DNA of 51,206 nt from Aurantimonas sp. 22II-16-19i (GCF_002088275.1 NZ_AQQS01000042.1:1-51206), one strand, 5' to 3'. Shown: positions 1-9,689, numbered from the stretch's first letter. Program-made: numbers and translations. Notes: generated by a model from the letters alone, not told the origin.

Positions 1-1
1 C

Positions 2-3000
2 AGCGCGCCGCAGAAGGTGACGCCGGCGCCGCAGCCGCTCAATCCGGGCGGCAAGCCCAAGCAGATCGAGTTCGCGCCGCGGCCCGCACCTGCGCCTGCG
101 CCCGCCGCCGAGGCTGCGCCGACGCCTGCCGAGCCGGCGGCTGCGACGCCGGCCGAGCCAGCAGCCGCGACGCCGGCCGCGGAGACCGCGCCGGCCGCCG
201 AGGCTGCGCCCGCGCCCGTCGAGGCCAAGGCTGTGGAGCTTCCGGCCCAGGCGCCAGCCGCCGCCCCGGCCGAGGCGTCCGCTCCGGCCGCTGCGACGCC
301 GGCGGCCGAGGCTCCTGCCGCTCAGGCTCCCGCTGCCGCTGCGCCGCAGGAGGCTCCCCGAGCCGCCGCTCCGACGCCAGCCGCCACGCCCCAGCCGCGC
401 CCCGCCGCTTCGCCCTCCGCACCGAGCCAGGCGCGTCCCGGCCAGTCGCAGGCGCCCGCCGGGCGCGGCGGCCGTGACGGCTATGGTGGCAACCGCGATG
501 GCGGCAACCGCGACGGCGGACGTGGCCCGCGCAGCGACAACCGCCCGGACAACCGCGGCGGTGCCAACAACCGCCCCGGCAGTGGCGGGCGCGACGATCG
601 CCGTCCGCAGGCGGCCGCCGCTCCCGGCCAGCGCCAGCCGCGCGGCGCGGTGCTGTCCGATCTCTCCTCGCGGGAGATGGACGCCCGCCGCCGGGCGCTC
701 GAGCTCGCCAAGCAGCGCGAGGTCGAGGCGCGTCGCCTGTTCCAGGAGGACGAGGCGCGCCGCATCGCCGAGGACGAGCGTCGCCGGGCCGAGCGCGAGG
801 AATCCGAGCGCCGCCAGGCCGAGGAGCAGGCGCGTCTCGAGGCCGAGGCCGAGGCCAAGCGCAAGGCCGAGGCCGACGCCGCCACCCGCCGCGGCAACAA
901 GCCGGCGCCGGTCGCCAAGGAAGCGGCACCGCTGTCGCCGGCCGACGCGGAGGCGGCTGCCCAGCGCGCCGAGAAGGGCGAGGGACGCCGCCGCAGCATC
1001 GCCGACGACGAGGAGACCGCGCGCCGCGGCGCCAGCGCCCCGCGTCGCAGCCCCCGTGGCGGAGCGCCCGCCGAGGCGGCGAAGCCGGCTCGTCCGGCTC
1101 GCGACGAAGGCCGCCGCAGCGGCAAGCTGACCCTCGACAAGGCGCTGACCGCCGAAGAGGGCGGCCGTGGCCGCTCGCTGTCGTCGATCCGCCGCCGTCA
1201 GGAGAAATTCAAACGCTCGCAGCAGAACCAGCCGCGAGAGAAGATCATACGCGAAGTGATACTGCCAGAGACGATCACGATCCAGGAACTCGCCAACCGC
1301 ATGTCGGAGCGTTCCGTCGACGTCATCAAGTTCCTCATGAAAGAGGGACAGATGATGAAGCCGGGCGACATCATCGAGGCCGATCTCGCCGAGATCATCG
1401 CGTCGGAATTCGGCCACACGGTCAACCGCGTCGCCGAATCCGACGTCGAGACCGGCATCTTCGGTGTCGAGGACAATCCCGAGAAGCTGGTGTCGCGGCC
1501 GCCCGTGGTCACCATCATGGGCCATGTCGACCACGGCAAGACCTCGCTGCTCGACGCCATCCGCCACACCAAGGTGGTGTCCGGCGAGGCCGGCGGGATC
1601 ACCCAGCATATCGGCGCCTACCAGGTCGAGCAGAACGGTCACAAGATCTCGTTCATCGACACCCCGGGCCACGCCGCCTTCACGGCGATGCGGGCCCGCG
1701 GCGCCCAGGCGACGGACATCGCGGTGCTGGTGGTGGCGGCCGACGACAGCGTCATGCCGCAGACCATCGAATCGATCCGTCATGCCAAGGCGGCGGGCGT
1801 TCCGATCGTCGTGGCGATCAACAAGATCGACAAGCCGGGCGCCGATCCGGCCAAGGTGCGCAGCGGGCTGCTGCAGCACGAGGTGTTCGTCGAATCCATG
1901 GGCGGTGAAGTGCTCGACGTCGAGGTTTCGGCGATCAAGGGCACCGGCCTCGACAAGCTGCTCGAGGCGATCCTCCTGCAGGCCGAACTCCTCGACCTGA
2001 AGGCCGATCCGACGCGTACCGCCGAGGGCGTGGTCATCGAGGCGCAGCTCGACAAGGGCCGCGGCCCGGTCGCGACCGTCCTCGTCCAGACCGGAACGCT
2101 CAAGGTCGGCGACATCGTCGTCACCGGCGACGAATGGGGCCGGGTGCGCGCGCTGATCAACGACAAGGGCGAGCAGCTCAAGGAAGCCCCGCCGTCCTTG
2201 CCGGTCGAGATCCTCGGCATGCAGGGCACGCCCCATGCCGGCGATCGCTTCGCGGTGGTCGAGAACGAGTCCAAGGCCCGCGAGATCTCCGAGTACCGCC
2301 AGCGTCTCGCCCGCGAGAAGCAGGTGGCCAAGTCCGCCGGCCAGCGCGGCTCGCTCGAGCAGATGATGTCGCAGCTGCAGGATACCGGCCTCAAGGACTT
2401 CCCGCTGCTCATCAAGGGCGACGTGCAGGGTTCGATCGAGGCGATCACCGGCTCGCTCGACGCCATCTCCACCGACGAGGTGCGCGCTCTCATCGTCCAT
2501 TCGGGCGCCGGCGCGATCACCGAGTCCGACATCTCGCTGGCCGCCGCATCGAACGCGGCGATCATCGGCTTCAACGTCCGTGCCAACAAGCAGGCGCGCG
2601 AGGCGGCCGAGCGCGAGGGCATCGAGATCCGCTACTACAACATCATCTACGACCTGGTGGATGACGTGAAGGACGCGATGTCGGGCCTGTTGTCGCCGGA
2701 GCGGCGCGAGACCTTCCTCGGCAATGCCGAGATCCGGGAGGTCTTCAACATCACCAAGGTCGGCAAGGTCGCCGGCTGTCTCGTCACCGAGGGCGAGGTC
2801 GAGCGCGGTGCGGGCGTCCGCCTCATCCGCGACAACGTCGTCATCCACGAGGGCACGCTCAAGACGCTCAAGCGCTTCAAGGACGAAGTGCAGAAGGTCA
2901 TCAGCGGCCAGGAATGCGGCATGGCGTTCGAGCGCTACGAGGACATCCGCCAGGGCGACATCATCGAGTGCTTCCGCGTCGAGCATGTGGCGCGGACGCT

Positions 3001-3004
3001 GTAA
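2..3004 (+). CDS. infB: Translation initiation factor IF-2 (5' end outside window)
   Basis: IF2 is the GTPase that brings initiator fMet-tRNA to the 30S subunit and promotes subunit joining. The frame is open to the left edge, so the true start lies upstream; the GTG at 17 is only an in-frame codon. Visible order: a long Ala/Pro-rich segment (about residues 1-150), a Gly/Arg/Asn-rich stretch (about 155-215), a highly charged predicted coiled coil (about 220-305), a basic linker, the IF2_N fold (about 415-480), then the G domain with G1 GHVDHGKT (507-514), G3 DTPGH (from 553) and G4 NKID (from 607), followed by beta-barrel and C-terminal tRNA-binding domains. The low-complexity N-terminal region is normal for alphaproteobacterial IF2. 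It is the first gene of the infB-rbfA-truB block and ends in TAA just before a strong hairpin. Confidence 0.97.
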   Translation, partial: SAPQKVTPAPQPLNPGGKPKQIEFAPRPAPAPAPAAEAAPTPAEPAAATPAEPAAATPAAETAPAAEAAPAPVEAKAVELPAQAPAAAPAEASAPAAATPAAEAPAAQAPAAAAPQEAPRAAAPTPAATPQPRPAASPSAPSQARPGQSQAPAGRGGRDGYGGNRDGGNRDGGRGPRSDNRPDNRGGANNRPGSGGRDDRRPQAAAAPGQRQPRGAVLSDLSSREMDARRRALELAKQREVEARRLFQEDEARRIAEDERRRAEREESERRQAEEQARLEAEAEAKRKAEADAATRRGNKPAPVAKEAAPLSPADAEAAAQRAEKGEGRRRSIADDEETARRGASAPRRSPRGGAPAEAAKPARPARDEGRRSGKLTLDKALTAEEGGRGRSLSSIRRRQEKFKRSQQNQPREKIIREVILPETITIQELANRMSERSVDVIKFLMKEGQMMKPGDIIEADLAEIIASEFGHTVNRVAESDVETGIFGVEDNPEKLVSRPPVVTIMGHVDHGKTSLLDAIRHTKVVSGEAGGITQHIGAYQVEQNGHKISFIDTPGHAAFTAMRARGAQATDIAVLVVAADDSVMPQTIESIRHAKAAGVPIVVAINKIDKPGADPAKVRSGLLQHEVFVESMGGEVLDVEVSAIKGTGLDKLLEAILLQAELLDLKADPTRTAEGVVIEAQLDKGRGPVATVLVQTGTLKVGDIVVTGDEWGRVRALINDKGEQLKEAPPSLPVEILGMQGTPHAGDRFAVVENESKAREISEYRQRLAREKQVAKSAGQRGSLEQMMSQLQDTGLKDFPLLIKGDVQGSIEAITGSLDAISTDEVRALIVHSGAGAITESDISLAAASNAAIIGFNVRANKQAREAAEREGIEIRYYNIIYDLVDDVKDAMSGLLSPERRETFLGNAEIREVFNITKVGKVAGCLVTEGEVERGAGVRLIRDNVVIHEGTLKTLKRFKDEVQKVISGQECGMAFERYEDIRQGDIIECFRVEHVARTL

Positions 3005-3029
3005 TCCAGCCAGAGACCGTCATCTATCG

Positions 3030-3059
3030 GGCAGGGCGGGGGATATCCCCCGCCCTGCC
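3030..3059 (+). terminator. Strong hairpin after infB
   Basis: A perfect 13-bp GC-rich stem (left arm 3030-3042, right arm 3047-3059) closes on an ATAT loop and is followed by TTTCG. It begins 25 nt after the infB stop. The shape fits an intrinsic terminator with a weak U tract. It would separate infB from the downstream reductase, rbfA and truB, or attenuate readthrough. Confidence 0.7.
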
Positions 3060-3091
3060 TTTCGTTCGGCCATTGCCTTGGAAATTCGATC

Positions 3092-3697
3092 ATGACCCAC
3101 CAGCCCATCAACGATGCGGCGCTCGACCGCCTGTTCCGCGACGCCCGCAGCGAGAACGCCTGGACCGGGGAAGCCGTCCCCGAAGCGCTGATCCGCGCCA
3201 CCTACGATCTGGCCCGCATGGGACCGACCAGCGGCAATTCCTCTCCCGCCCGCTTCGTCTTCTTTCCCAAGGGCGAGGCGCGCGAGAAGCTGTTGCCGCT
3301 GATCTCCGAGGGCAACCGCGAGAAGACGGCGGCGGCACCCTGGGTTGTCGTCATCGCCTACGACCTTGCCTTCGCCGACAAGATGCCCGAACTCTTCCCG
3401 CAGCGGCCCGACATGTTTTCGGGCCTGCGCGACAGGCCCGAGGCGGCCGAGATCCACGCCTTCAGGAACGGCACGCTGCAGGGCGCCTATCTGATGCTGG
3501 CGGCGCGGGCCCTCGGCCTCGACATCGGCCCGATGTCCGGCATCGACGCCAGGGGCATCGACGAGGCGTTCTTTCTGAACGACCCGCAGCGCCAGACCTG
3601 GCGCACCAACTGGGCCTGCAACATCGGCCACGGCGCCGGCGCCACCTTCGACCGGCTGCCGCGGCTGGGTTTCGACAGCGCCTGCGTCATTCTGTAG
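3092..3697 (+). CDS. rutE: RutE-like malonic semialdehyde reductase / nitroreductase-family protein
   Basis: A 201-residue flavin (FMN)-type nitroreductase-fold protein that resembles E. coli RutE along its whole length: WGPTS-like [12 protein letters not shown] (about residues 43-54), the SEGNREKT segment, the [11 protein letters not shown] helix, and [12 protein letters not shown]. RutE reduces malonic semialdehyde to 3-hydroxypropionate in the Rut uracil-degradation pathway. The length matches RutE (196 aa). No other rut gene is nearby, so the pyrimidine role is uncertain and a general aldehyde or nitro-compound reductase is possible. It sits between infB and rbfA, genes that are usually adjacent, and is flanked by hairpins on both sides. 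Confidence 0.8.
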   Translation: MTHQPINDAALDRLFRDARSENAWTGEAVPEALIRATYDLARMGPTSGNSSPARFVFFPKGEAREKLLPLISEGNREKTAAAPWVVVIAYDLAFADKMPELFPQRPDMFSGLRDRPEAAEIHAFRNGTLQGAYLMLAARALGLDIGPMSGIDARGIDEAFFLNDPQRQTWRTNWACNIGHGAGATFDRLPRLGFDSACVIL

Positions 3698-3724
3698 AAT
3701 TTTCAACGAGCCCCGCCGCCAGTC

Positions 3725-3744
3725 TCGGCGCCGCGGGGCGCCGA
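3725..3744 (+). other. GC-rich hairpin between the reductase and rbfA
   Basis: A perfect 8-bp stem TCGGCGCC / GGCGCCGA with a GCGG loop lies 27 nt after the reductase stop and 18 nt before the rbfA start. It has no T tract. It could be a transcript-end or mRNA stability element; it leaves the rbfA ribosome-binding site AAAGGGG (about 3751-3757) free. Confidence 0.4.
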
Positions 3745-3762
3745 CACCGCAAAGGGGTTCCA

Positions 3763-4215
3763 ATGGCCCGCGCAACCACATCCGCGCCGTCCCAGCGCAT
3801 GCTCTCCGTTGGCGAGAAGGTGCGCCACGCTTTGACCGAGGTTTTCCAGCGCGGCGAGATCATGGATCCGCTGCTCGAAAAGGCGCTCGTCTCGGTTTCG
3901 GAGGTCAGGATGTCGCCGGATCTGAAGATCGGGACGGCCTTCGTCACCATTCTCGGCCAGGAAGACACCGCTCCCTTCGTCGCGGCGCTGAACAAGAATG
4001 CCAAATTCATCAGGGGCCGCATGGCGCCGGCGCTCAAGCAGATGAAATACATGCCGGAGGTGCGGTTCAGGACCGACACCTCCTTCGACAATTTCGCCCG
4101 CATCGACGCGATCCTGAAGTCGCCCGAGGTCCAGCGCGACCTCGATGGCGACGACGCGGGCGAGGCGGACGAGGACGCGGCGCGGGCCGGCAAGACCAAC
4201 GGAGACAGGAACTGA
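3763..4215 (+). CDS. rbfA: Ribosome-binding factor A
   Basis: RbfA is a small KH-fold protein that binds the 30S subunit and helps mature the 5' end of 16S rRNA, important in cold adaptation. The 150-residue product has the typical core: [40 protein letters not shown] and the C-terminal [22 protein letters not shown] with its RF.D motif, followed by a short acidic tail. The ATG at 3763 is preceded by AAAGGGG at good spacing. Its TGA overlaps the truB ATG (TGATG), which implies translational coupling. Confidence 0.95.
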   Translation: MARATTSAPSQRMLSVGEKVRHALTEVFQRGEIMDPLLEKALVSVSEVRMSPDLKIGTAFVTILGQEDTAPFVAALNKNAKFIRGRMAPALKQMKYMPEVRFRTDTSFDNFARIDAILKSPEVQRDLDGDDAGEADEDAARAGKTNGDRN

Positions 4216-5201
4216 TGGCGCGGCGCGGCAAGAAGCCCAAGGGACGGCCGATCAACGGCTGGGTCGTCCTCGACAAGCCGAAGGGGATGGGCTCGACCGA
4301 TGCGGTGGGCAAGCTGAAATGGCTGTATTTCGCCCAGAAGGCCGGCCATGCCGGCACGCTCGACCCGCTCGCCTCGGGCATGCTGCCGATCGCGTTCGGC
4401 GACGCCACCAAGACCGTTCCCTTCGTCATGGACGGACGCAAGGTCTATCGCTTTTCCGTGCGCTGGGGCGCCGAGACGACCACCGACGACACCGAGGGGC
4501 CGGTGACGAAGTCGTCCGGGGACCGGCCGGACCGCGAGGCGATCGAGGCGCTCCTGCCGAACTACATCGGCGAGATCACCCAGGTGCCGCCGGACTTCTC
4601 GGCGGTGAAGATCGCCGGCGAGCGCGCCTATGATCTGGCCCGCGAGGGCGAGGTCGTCGAGATCGCGCCCCGCACGGTCGAGGTGCTGCGCCTCGAGATC
4701 GTCGACCAGCCCGACGCCGACACCACGGTGTTCGAGGCCGAATGCGGCAAGGGCACCTATGTGCGCGCCATCGCCCGCGACCTCGGCCGCGACCTCGGCT
4801 GTTTCGGCCATGTGGTCGACCTGCGCCGCACCTCGGTCGGGGCGTTCGGCGAGGACGACATGGTGCCGCTCGACGAGCTTCTGGAAGCCGCCGACGAGGG
4901 GCGCGAGACGCTGGACGCGGAGGCGATCGAATCCGGCGCCACCGCCCGGGTCGTCGACTTCAAGCCGCTCGACGAATATGTCATCGCGCCGGAAGCGGCG
5001 CTCGCCGATCTCTACGAGGTGATGCTCACCGACGAGCAGGCGAGCCGGGTCCTCTCGGGCAATCCGGTGATCCTGCGCGGCCGCGACGCCCCGGTCTTCT
5101 GCGAGGAGGCCTTCGCCACGGGCCACGGCCGGCTGATCGCGCTCGGCGCCATCGAGGAGGGCGCCTTCAAGCCGAAACGGGTCTTCGGCGGCAAGGGCTG
5201 A
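4215..5201 (+). CDS. truB: tRNA pseudouridine(55) synthase TruB
   Basis: TruB makes pseudouridine 55 in the T loop of elongator tRNAs and acts as a tRNA chaperone. The 328-residue protein starts with the family's [14 protein letters not shown] segment and carries the catalytic Asp in [12 protein letters not shown] (Asp50), the [10 protein letters not shown] strand, and [12 protein letters not shown] near residue 180. A C-terminal domain rich in acidic residues follows. The start overlaps the rbfA stop by one base. In many alphaproteobacteria rpsO and pnp follow truB; here a CorA-family gene follows after about 100 nt. Confidence 0.96.
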   Translation: MARRGKKPKGRPINGWVVLDKPKGMGSTDAVGKLKWLYFAQKAGHAGTLDPLASGMLPIAFGDATKTVPFVMDGRKVYRFSVRWGAETTTDDTEGPVTKSSGDRPDREAIEALLPNYIGEITQVPPDFSAVKIAGERAYDLAREGEVVEIAPRTVEVLRLEIVDQPDADTTVFEAECGKGTYVRAIARDLGRDLGCFGHVVDLRRTSVGAFGEDDMVPLDELLEAADEGRETLDAEAIESGATARVVDFKPLDEYVIAPEAALADLYEVMLTDEQASRVLSGNPVILRGRDAPVFCEEAFATGHGRLIALGAIEEGAFKPKRVFGGKG

Positions 5202-5303
5202 CGGAGCAATTGCCTCGAGATCGGGAACGTCCCGGCGATCTGATCCCTTTCCTCACGGGCGTTGCGATGCCCACACGATGGACAGGCAGAAGCAAGGACG
5301 GGA

Positions 5304-6392
5304 ATGATCAATCTGACCGGGCGCAGGAAGAGCAGACACAAGCGCGAGAAGGCCAAGCGCTCGGCGATCGGCGCGCCGCCCGGCCAGCTCGTCGCCGATC
5401 CGCAAGCCACCCGCTCGCGCCTGACCGCGACGGGCCTCGGCGGCGGCGAGACGAAGCGGCTCGAGGGCTGCACGCTGGAGGAGGCGCTGGCCTTGCGCGG
5501 CTCCTGCCACAAGGTCTGGCTCGACTGTACCGGACTTGCCGACGTCGACCTGATCGGCCGCATCGGCGCGGCCTTCGGCCTCCACCCCCTGACCCTCGAG
5601 GACGTGGTCAACACCGACCAGCGGCCGAAATGCGAGGCCTACGGGGCCTATGCCTTCATCGTCATCCGCATGCTCTCCGGCGAGGACAGCGAGCAGTTGT
5701 CCCTGTTCTTCGGGGAGGGGTTCGTGATCACCTTCCAGGAGCGGGCGGGCGATGCCTTCGATCCGGTGCGCGACCGCATCGCCCGGGGCGCCCCGCGACT
5801 CCACGACGGCGGGGCGGACTATCTCGCCTATGCGCTGATCGACGCGGTGGTCGACGCCTATTTCCCGGTGGTGGATCACCATGGCACGCGCCTCGACGCG
5901 ATCGAGGACGCGATCTTCGACGACGTCGACGCCGTGCAGGTGCAGGAGCTCCACGCCATGCGCCGCGAGCTCTTCACCATGCGCCGCTATCTGCGGCCGA
6001 CGCGGGACGCCCTCGGCGTCGTCCTGCGGATGGAGCGGCCGTTCCTGTCGGAGGAGACGAGGATCTACTTCGCCGACGTTCAGGATCATTGCGACCAGCT
6101 GGTCGACCTCAACGACACCTATCGCGAGACGGCGGCCGGGATGATCGATCTCCACATGACGCTGTCGGCGGCCAGGACCAACGCGGTGATCAACCTCCTC
6201 ACCATCATCTCGGCCATCTTCATCCCCCTGACCTTTCTCGCCGGCATCTGGGGCATGAACTTCAACCCGGACGTCTCCTGGTGGAACATGCCGCTGACCC
6301 AGCACCCCTACGGATATCCGGTGGCGCTCGCCGCGATGGGGATCATCGGCATCGCCCTGTTCCTGCTGTTCAAGAAGAAACGGTGGATCTGA
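5304..6392 (+). CDS. corA: CorA-family divalent metal ion transporter
   Basis: A 362-residue member of the CorA/ZntB family, which forms pentameric inner-membrane channels for Mg2+ or other divalent ions. The large N-terminal cytosolic alpha/beta domain contains HPLTLEDVVNTDQRPK, then a long helical stalk (about 185-285), and two C-terminal membrane helices with the family signature GMN (317-319) at the end of the first, then a basic KKKRWI tail. The ATG at 5304 is preceded by AAGGA at 5294-5298, which favours it over upstream TTG options. The basic N-terminal 25 residues are unusual but compatible. The ion (Mg, Co, Ni or Zn) cannot be told from sequence. The next gene starts 4 nt after its stop. 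Confidence 0.92.
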   Translation: MINLTGRRKSRHKREKAKRSAIGAPPGQLVADPQATRSRLTATGLGGGETKRLEGCTLEEALALRGSCHKVWLDCTGLADVDLIGRIGAAFGLHPLTLEDVVNTDQRPKCEAYGAYAFIVIRMLSGEDSEQLSLFFGEGFVITFQERAGDAFDPVRDRIARGAPRLHDGGADYLAYALIDAVVDAYFPVVDHHGTRLDAIEDAIFDDVDAVQVQELHAMRRELFTMRRYLRPTRDALGVVLRMERPFLSEETRIYFADVQDHCDQLVDLNDTYRETAAGMIDLHMTLSAARTNAVINLLTIISAIFIPLTFLAGIWGMNFNPDVSWWNMPLTQHPYGYPVALAAMGIIGIALFLLFKKKRWI

Positions 6393-6396
6393 CCCG

Positions 6397-7371
6397 ATGC
6401 CGAACCCGCAAGCGCAAGCCGTCCTCGCCGATCTCGCCCGCAAGAAGGCGGTCCAGACGGAGCCAGAGGACGCCGAGCAGGAGCTCGCCCAGGCGCGGGC
6501 GATGACCGGATCCCTCAAGGACTATTCCGGCGAGGCCCCGACGGGGGTCGCCAGCGAGGACATCGTGGTGGAGCGGCTTGCAGGAAGTCAGGACGAGACG
6601 AGAGGCGGCAGTAGCGGCAAGACGGCCGCCGGGCCGATCCCGGTCCGCCTCTACCGGCCGGCAGCGCCGCATCAGGGCCTGCTCGTCTGGTATCACGGCG
6701 GCGGCGCGATGGCCGGCTCCCTCGACGGCCACGACGTCGCGCTGCGGCAGCTGTCGGCGACGACCGGGCGACTTCTCGCCTCGGTGGATTACCGCCTCGC
6801 CCCCGAGCACGTCTCGCCAGCCCCGCAGGAGGACTGCATCGCCGCGACGCGGGCGCTGATCGGACGGGCGCGCGAGCTCGGCTGCGACCCGCGCCGCGTG
6901 GCGATCGGCGGCGATTCCATCGGCGGGCTGTTCGCCGCGGTGGTGGCGCTGGCGCTGCGCGATGCCGGCGAGGCGATGCCGGAGAAGCTGGTGATGCTCT
7001 ATCCGAACACCGATCTGCGGCCCGATCGGCGCTTCGCCTCGCTGGAGAGCGAGGCCGGCAACGTCATGACGGAGGCCTCGCTCGCCTACGAGAATGGCCT
7101 GTTCGTGCCGGATCCCGCAGGCCGGGCCGATCCCGTCGTCTCGCCGCTCCTCGCATCCGACCTCTCCGGCCTTCCCGAGACGCTGCTCGTCACCTGCGAG
7201 AACGATCCCCTGCGCGACGAGGGCGAGGCCTTCGCACGCCGGCTCGAGGAGGTGGGCGTTGCGACCGTCACCCAGCGCTTCGACGGGATGATCCACGGCT
7301 TCCTGCAGATGGACGGCTGGATCGGGGAAGCCGTGGCCCTGCGCCAGACGGTGGCGCGGTTCCTGGCGTAG
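6397..7371 (+). CDS. Alpha/beta hydrolase, HSL (acetyl-hydrolase/esterase) family
   Basis: A 324-residue serine hydrolase of the hormone-sensitive lipase group. The oxyanion-hole motif HGGG lies at 100-103, the nucleophile is Ser174 in GGDSIGG, the likely acid is Asp270 in CENDPLRDEG, and the base is His300 in MIHGF. The family hydrolyses short-chain esters and related substrates; the true substrate is unknown. No signal peptide is seen, so it is likely cytosolic. It starts 4 nt after the CorA gene stop and probably shares its transcript. A short low-complexity segment (about 63-77, GSQDETRGGSSGK) is inserted before the hydrolase core. Confidence 0.88.
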   Translation: MPNPQAQAVLADLARKKAVQTEPEDAEQELAQARAMTGSLKDYSGEAPTGVASEDIVVERLAGSQDETRGGSSGKTAAGPIPVRLYRPAAPHQGLLVWYHGGGAMAGSLDGHDVALRQLSATTGRLLASVDYRLAPEHVSPAPQEDCIAATRALIGRARELGCDPRRVAIGGDSIGGLFAAVVALALRDAGEAMPEKLVMLYPNTDLRPDRRFASLESEAGNVMTEASLAYENGLFVPDPAGRADPVVSPLLASDLSGLPETLLVTCENDPLRDEGEAFARRLEEVGVATVTQRFDGMIHGFLQMDGWIGEAVALRQTVARFLA

Positions 7372-7427
7372 CGACCGGTCGCCTCATCGCCGGGCCGTCG
7401 TGCAGGCCGGACGCCTATCATGTGGGC

Positions 7428-7458
7428 AACTGCCGCAATTGTGTGCATTGCGGCAGTT
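7428..7458. terminator. 12-bp perfect inverted repeat upstream of glnK
   Basis: AACTGCCGCAAT (7428-7439) and ATTGCGGCAGTT (7447-7458) form a perfect 12-bp stem with a 7-nt loop, followed by TT (giving GTTTTC). It is 56 nt after the hydrolase stop, as expected for an intrinsic terminator. It also lies 85 bp upstream of the sigma-54 -24 element, where an enhancer-binding protein could sit, so an operator role is the alternative. It does not match the NtrC consensus well. Confidence 0.55.
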
Positions 7459-7543
7459 TTCGAGGCGATCCACACCCGCTGGTTTCGCCTCCTGACCGGG
7501 CAAATCCGCCATCTCCCGGAAAAGTCGCAGGCCTCGGGCCGTT

Positions 7544-7558
7544 TGGCACGTTCCTTGA
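7544..7558 (+). promoter_or_regulatory. Sigma-54 (RpoN) promoter of glnK-amtB
   Basis: TTGGCACGTTCCTTGATT contains the -24 element TGGCAC (7544-7549), a 5-bp spacer and the -12 element TTGA (7555-7558). The only departure from TGGCAC-N5-TTGC is the last base. The expected transcript start is near 7570, giving a leader of about 85 nt before glnK. Nitrogen-regulated sigma-54 control of glnK-amtB is well established in proteobacteria. Confidence 0.85.
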
Positions 7559-7654
7559 TTCTCATCCTGTCGTTCCCCCGCGCACCGATGGTCGCGATCG
7601 GGCAACGGTTCAACACGGCGTCCCTGGCGGCGCCGCCCAAGGTTCGAGGTGCAC

Positions 7655-7993
7655 ATGAAAATCGTGATGGCGATCATCAAGCCATTCAAGCTGGACGAGG
7701 TGCGTGAAGCGCTGACCGGCGTCGGGATCCAGGGGCTGACCGTCACCGAGGTCAAGGGCTATGGCCGCCAGAAGGGGCACACGGAAATCTATCGCGGCAC
7801 CGAATATGCCGTCAGTTTCCTGCCCAAGCTGAAGATCGAGGTCGCGGTGCCGCTGGACATGGTCGACCGGGCGGTCGACGCGATCCAGCAGGCGGCCAAG
7901 ACCGGCCAGATCGGCGACGGCAAGATCTTCGTCTTCGGCATCGATTCCGCCGTGCGCATCCGCACCGGTGAGACCGACGCCAACGCGCTGTGA
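7655..7993 (+). CDS. glnK: Nitrogen regulatory protein P-II (GlnK)
   Basis: A 112-residue PII signal protein, exactly family length. PII trimers bind ATP/ADP and 2-oxoglutarate and, as GlnK, block AmtB when ammonium is high. The T loop carries Tyr51 in GHTEIYRGTEY, the uridylylation site, and the C-terminal GDGKIFVFGIDSAVRIRTGE is the second family signature. The ATG at 7655 is chosen over the in-frame GTG at 7649 because it gives the canonical MK(I/L)V start and GAGG lies at 7646-7649. It is the first gene after the sigma-54 promoter and is followed 46 nt later by amtB, which is why it is called glnK rather than glnB. Confidence 0.96.
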   Translation: MKIVMAIIKPFKLDEVREALTGVGIQGLTVTEVKGYGRQKGHTEIYRGTEYAVSFLPKLKIEVAVPLDMVDRAVDAIQQAAKTGQIGDGKIFVFGIDSAVRIRTGETDANAL

Positions 7994-8039
7994 CGCGGAC
8001 GAGAAGCGATTCAGATTCCTCAAGGAGAACGATCGACTG

Positions 8040-9410
8040 ATGCGATTGAAGAAAGCCATTTTCTGCGCCGGCCTGATGGCCGGCATGGCCGCGACCGCGG
8101 CCTTCGCCCAGGATGCCGCCCCGGCCGCCGCCGAGGCGGCCGGACAGGGATCGGAAGCGGCGGCGGCTGCGGTCTCCGCAGCGCCCAGCCCCGAGGTCGC
8201 CTACATCTTCAACACGCTGCTGTTCCTCGTGGGCGGCTTCCTCGTGATGTGGATGGCGGCGGGCTTCGCCATGCTCGAGGCGGGCCTCGTGCGCTCCAAG
8301 AACGTCTCGATGCAGTGCCTGAAGAACATCGCGCTCTATTCGATCGCCGGCATCATGTACTGGATCGTCGGCTACAGCCTGATGTATACGGGCGTCGACG
8401 GCGGCTATATCGGCACCTTCGCGCCCTATGCCTTCGATCCCGTCGGCGGCAATGCGCTGGACACCGGCTATTCGACGGCCTCCGACTGGTTCTTCCAGAT
8501 GGTCTTCGTCGCCACCGCCGCCTCGATCGTCTCCGGCACCCTCGCCGAGCGCATCAAGCTCTGGCCGTTCCTCGCCTTCACCGTCGTCCTCACCGGCTTC
8601 ATCTACCCGATCGCCGGCTCGTGGAAATGGGGCGCCGGCTGGCTGCAGGAGATGGGCTTCCAGGATTTCGCCGGTTCGACCCTCGTCCACTCTGTCGGCG
8701 GCTGGGCGGCGCTTGCCGGCGTGCTCCTCCTCGGCGCGCGCACCGGCCGCTTCGCCCCTGACGGACGCGGCGTCGCGATGCCCGGCTCGTCGATCCCGCT
8801 GGCGACGCTCGGCACCTTCATCCTCTGGCTCGGCTGGTTCGGCTTCAACGGCGCGTCCCAGCTCGCCATGGGCACGATCAACGACGCGTCCGACGTCTCG
8901 CGCATCTTCGCCAACACCAACCTCGCCGCGGCGGGCGGTGTCGTCGCGGCGCTGATCCTGTTGCAGGTGATCTATCGCCGGGTCGACGTGACCATGGTGC
9001 TCAACGGCGCGCTTGCCGGCCTCGTCTCGATCACCGCCGAGCCGCTCCAGCCGTCGCCGCTCGCGGCGATCCTGATCGGCGCCGTCGGCGGCGTGATCGT
9101 GGTCTTCACGGTGCCGCTCCTCGACAAGCTGAAGATCGACGACGTCGTCGGCGCGATCCCGGTGCATCTCTTCGCCGGCATCTGGGGCACCCTCGCCGTG
9201 CCGCTCACCAATGCGGATGCGAGCTTCGGCGTGCAGCTGATCGGCATCGCCGCCTATGGCGTCTTCGCCTTCGTCGCCAGCCTCGTCGTCTGGGGTCTTC
9301 TCAAGGTCACGATGGGCATCCGCGTCTCGGCGGAGGAAGAGGCGCTCGGCCTCGACCGCACCGAGATCGGCGTGGAGGCCTATCCGGAGTTCGCGGTCGG
9401 TCGGGTCTGA
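8040..9410 (+). CDS. amtB: Ammonium transporter AmtB
   Basis: A 456-residue Amt/Rh-family channel for ammonium. It begins with a cleavable signal peptide (MRLKKAIFCAGLMAGMAATAA, likely cut after AFA) and an Ala-rich linker, then 11 membrane segments. Family marks include the DFAGSTLVHSVGGWAAL signature with the first pore histidine and the second pore histidine in IPVHLFAGIWGTLAVPL. The ATG at 8040 has AAGGAG at 8022-8027, a slightly long spacing. It is co-transcribed with glnK, whose product would plug the channel. Tandem hairpins follow the stop. Confidence 0.96.
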   Translation: MRLKKAIFCAGLMAGMAATAAFAQDAAPAAAEAAGQGSEAAAAAVSAAPSPEVAYIFNTLLFLVGGFLVMWMAAGFAMLEAGLVRSKNVSMQCLKNIALYSIAGIMYWIVGYSLMYTGVDGGYIGTFAPYAFDPVGGNALDTGYSTASDWFFQMVFVATAASIVSGTLAERIKLWPFLAFTVVLTGFIYPIAGSWKWGAGWLQEMGFQDFAGSTLVHSVGGWAALAGVLLLGARTGRFAPDGRGVAMPGSSIPLATLGTFILWLGWFGFNGASQLAMGTINDASDVSRIFANTNLAAAGGVVAALILLQVIYRRVDVTMVLNGALAGLVSITAEPLQPSPLAAILIGAVGGVIVVFTVPLLDKLKIDDVVGAIPVHLFAGIWGTLAVPLTNADASFGVQLIGIAAYGVFAFVASLVVWGLLKVTMGIRVSAEEEALGLDRTEIGVEAYPEFAVGRV

Positions 9411-9428
9411 TCGCAGCCAATCCATCGC

Positions 9429-9448
9429 GGGGGCTCCGGCGAGCCCCC
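9429..9448 (+). terminator. First hairpin after amtB
   Basis: GGGGGCTC / GAGCCCCC form a perfect 8-bp stem with a CGGC loop, 18 nt after the amtB stop. The tail GTTCG has no real U run, so it is GC-strong but atypical as an intrinsic terminator. Confidence 0.6.
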
Positions 9449-9459
9449 GTTCGAAACAC

Positions 9460-9486
9460 GCGGCCTCGCCCCTCGGGCGGGGCCGC
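9460..9486 (+). terminator. Second hairpin after amtB
   Basis: Arms 9460-9471 and 9475-9486 pair over 12 bp, with one T-G wobble, around a CTC loop, and the tail is TGTCGTTTGG. Two strong hairpins in a row probably end the glnK-amtB transcript before the pilus locus. Confidence 0.5.
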
Positions 9487-9674
9487 TGTCGTTTGGTGGC
9501 AGGGCCGGGTGGCTGGCGGGACAGCGCGCGCATCCCGGCCCTTCTTCCGCCGCGGCGGCTCGGGCTCGCAGCCGCCTCCTGCGCGGCGGCTGGCGCCGAC
9601 CTTCCCCTGAGAAAACCAGGGAAAGACTGGGATCGGGGAAAGATTTACGAATTCTCTCACCCGGATAGGTTTCG

Positions 9675-9689
9675 TTAACCATACATTGA
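9675..9689 (+). promoter_or_regulatory. CtrA-like box upstream of cpaB
   Basis: TTAACCATACATTGA matches the CtrA layout TTAA-N7-TTAA with one changed base (TTGA), and its left part is TTAACCAT, the known CtrA 8-mer. It lies 63 bp before the cpaB start, in the locally AT-rich part of the 9411-9752 gap. CtrA is the cell-cycle regulator that controls pilus genes in Caulobacter; direct control here is inference. Confidence 0.45.

Noticed and set aside
17-19. GTG as the start of infB
   Set aside because: The frame continues to the window edge and the Ala/Pro-rich region normally begins well after the true start.
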